Assembly: GCA_964020085.1 (NCBI GenBank)
Contig: CAXHUQ010000829.1
Location: forward strand, 232,292 to 296,291
Origin: Micromussa lordhowensis
Taxonomy: Eukaryota; Cnidaria; Anthozoa; Scleractinia; Lobophylliidae
Length of the DNA stretch: 64,000 bases
Reading direction: 5' to 3'
Below, piece after piece: positions 62,701-64,000 of the stretch (position 1 is its first letter; each line of letters starts with the position of its first letter). The notes under the pieces are model-generated. The model saw only the letters and a program-made list of their open reading frames with translations, made no database searches and was not told the DNA's origin. Both the position numbers and the translations under genes were made by a program.

Positions 62701-64000
62701 GAGCTGCGCGACATCTCGCACTATGCTAACCAGCCCGTTTGCTAATTAGCCGAACTTTGCGCACGTCGCAACTTTGCAAACTAATACCACCAAAGCACTC
62801 CCGGGGTCGGTCCGGGTCCAAATGCGAAGTATCGGAGCTGCGCGAAATCTCCCACTATGCTAATCAGCCCGCAGATCCCCAGGCGTGGCCGGCTGGCTGA
62901 CTCATTAGCTGAGCTTGACGCGTGTCGCAACTTGGCAAACTAATGGCACCAAAGCACTCCTGGGGTGGGTCCGGGTCCACATGCAAAGTTTCGGAGCTGC
63001 GCGACATCTTGCACTATGCTAACCAGCCCGTTTGCTAATTAGCCGAACTTTGCGCGCGTCGCAACTTTGCAAACTAATACCACCAAAGCACTCCCGGGGT
63101 CGGTCCGGGTCCAAATGCGAAGTATCGGAGCTGTGCGAAATCTCCCACTATGCTAATCAGCCCGCAGATCCCCAGGCGTGGCCGGCTGGCTGACTCGTTA
63201 GCCGAGCTTGACGCGTGTCGCAACTTGGCAAACTAATGGCACCAAAGCACTCCTGGGGTGGGTCCGGGTCCACATGCAAAGTTTCGGAGCTGCGCGACAT
63301 CTCGCACTATGCTAACCAGCCCGTTTGCTAATTAGCCGAACTTTGCGCGCGTCGCAACTTTGCAAACTAATACCACCAAAGCACTCCCGGGGTCGGTCCG
63401 GGTCCAAATGCGAAGTATCGGAGCTGCGCGAAATCTCCCACTATGCTAATCAGCCCGCAGATCCCCAGGCGTGGCCGGCTGGCTGACTCGTTAGCCGAGC
63501 TTGACGCGTGTCGCAACTTGGCAAACTAATGGCACCAAAGCACTCCTGGGGTGGGTCCGGGTCCACATGCAAAGTTTCGGAGCTGCGCGACATCTCGCAC
63601 TATGCTAACCAGCCCGTTTGCTAATTAACCGAACTTTGCGCGCGTCGCAACTTTGCAAACTAATACCACCAAAGCACTCCCGGGGTCGGTCCGGGTCCAA
63701 ATGCGAAGTATCGGAGCTGCGCGAAATCTCCCACTATGCTAATCAGCCCGCAGATCCCCAGGCGTGGCCGGCTGGCTGACTCGTTAGCCGAGCTTGACGC
63801 GTGTCGCAACTTGGCAAACTAATGGCACCAAAGCACTCCTGGGGTGGGTCCGGGTCCACATGCAAAGTTTCGGAGCTGCGCGACATCTCGCACTATGCTA
63901 ACCAGCCCGTTTGCTAATTAACCGAACTTTGCGCGCGTCGCAACTTTGCAAACTAATACCACCAAAGCACTCCTGGTGTCGGTCCAGGTCCAAATGCGAA
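56701..64000. repeat. Ordered variant series, copy 4 (runs off the window)
   Basis: GCTGGAC (about 56762), CAACGTGG 57068, TTTACTAAT 58053, GCTGTGCG 58152, TTAACC+CCTGGG+CACGTG 58644-58822, CAACGAGG 60291, CTCATTAGCTGAG 60850, GCTGTGCG, TTAACC 61575; then a repeat of the CAACGAGG to TTAACC part, then TTAACC+CCTGGTGTC at 63918-63980. The CCTGGTGTC at 63971 lies exactly 100 dimers (29,300 bp) from the copy 2 one at 34671 and 36 dimers from the copy 3 one at 53423. The series continues past the window edge. Confidence 0.8.
60088..64000. repeat. 7-dimer (2,051-bp) tandem duplication
   Basis: Copy 1 is 60088-62138; copy 2 starts at 62139. Shared markers at 2,051-bp offset: CAACGAGG (60291; 62342), GCGCACGTCG (about 60709; 62760), CTCATTAGCTGAG (60850; 62901), CATCTTGCAC (about 60955; 63006), GCTGTGCG (61082; 63133) and TTAACC (61575; 63626). 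CAAATTAATGG at 62351 is private to copy 2 and ATAGCACC at 61772 to copy 1. After the last shared marker, copy 2 goes on to TTAACC+CCTGGTGTC, the next step in the ancestral order, while copy 1 goes back to CAACGAGG. This places the duplication breakpoint between 61.6 and 62.3 kb. Confidence 0.92.

Larger units (their letters stand above)
1..64000. repeat. Satellite DNA array, 293-bp dimeric unit, about 218.5 copies
   Basis: The same 293-bp unit begins at 1, 294, 587 and so on; the last begins at 63897. Each unit is an A monomer (134 bp) followed by a B monomer (159 bp), all in the same orientation. Length balance: 217 A + 219 B + 104 bp of a last A, minus 3 bp of small deletions, gives exactly 64,000, so no insertion or unrelated sequence is hidden inside. 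GC is about 54% in A and 60% in B. Both ends of the window lie inside the array, so its full size and flanks are unknown. Such arrays form eukaryotic heterochromatin (centromere, pericentromere, subtelomere or knob); which one cannot be told here. No genes are supported anywhere. I do not recognise this satellite as a named family. Confidence 0.98.

Noticed and set aside
1..64000. CRISPR array
   Set aside because: There are no short repeats separated by unique spacers; the whole 293-bp unit repeats without variable inserts.
1..64000. Ribosomal DNA intergenic-spacer subrepeats
   Set aside because: No rRNA gene interrupts 64 kb, far longer than usual spacer subrepeat blocks. It is not strictly excluded without a database search.
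1..64000. Telomere-type repeats or inserted transposons
   Set aside because: No TTTAGGG or TTAGGG runs, and the exact length balance of A and B monomers leaves no room for an insertion.

Overview
The whole 64,000-base window is one uninterrupted, head-to-tail satellite DNA array. I see no gene, RNA gene, transposon, CRISPR array or unique sequence in it. The unit is a 293-bp dimer of two related monomers: A (134 bp) and B (159 bp). They align at about 85% (114 of 134 columns by my hand alignment); B carries about 25 extra bases near its 5' end. Dimer GC is about 58%. The length balances exactly: 217 complete A + 219 complete B + a 104-bp partial A at the right edge, minus a 1-bp and a 2-bp deletion, equals 64,000. 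Two A monomers are missing, next to two B/A hybrids near 29.27 and 30.31 kb.

This is eukaryotic constitutive heterochromatin: pericentromeric, centromeric, subtelomeric or knob-like. The species cannot be named from the sequence. Many unit-to-unit differences are C-to-T or G-to-A at CpG, as expected from deamination of methylated cytosine, with some outside CpG. A plant is plausible, but a CpG-methylating animal is not excluded. No telomere motif, centromeric retrotransposon or flanking gene is present to settle it.

Layout. (1) About 1-18.7 kb: near-consensus dimers carrying one set of diagnostic variants, including a block at 3.66-5.44 kb that recurs at 16.55-18.33 kb. (2) About 18.75-36.9 kb: a second, variant-rich domain in which an ordered series of marked dimers appears twice, about 32-36 dimers (9.4-10.3 kb) apart, with the two hybrids and a 4-dimer tandem duplication. 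(3) About 36.9-44.8 kb: a very homogeneous stretch, with about 3.8 kb where I see no substitution. (4) About 44.9-49 kb: nested 5-dimer then 4-dimer duplications. (5) About 49-64 kb: two more rearranged copies of the ordered series, the last containing a 7-dimer tandem duplication.

Nothing here acts together as genes do. The biology is array evolution: unequal crossover, segmental amplification in whole-dimer steps, local homogenisation, and possible protein-binding motifs (short palindromes, a duplicated GCTAAnnAGCC element and a variant CACGTG palindrome) repeated hundreds of times.
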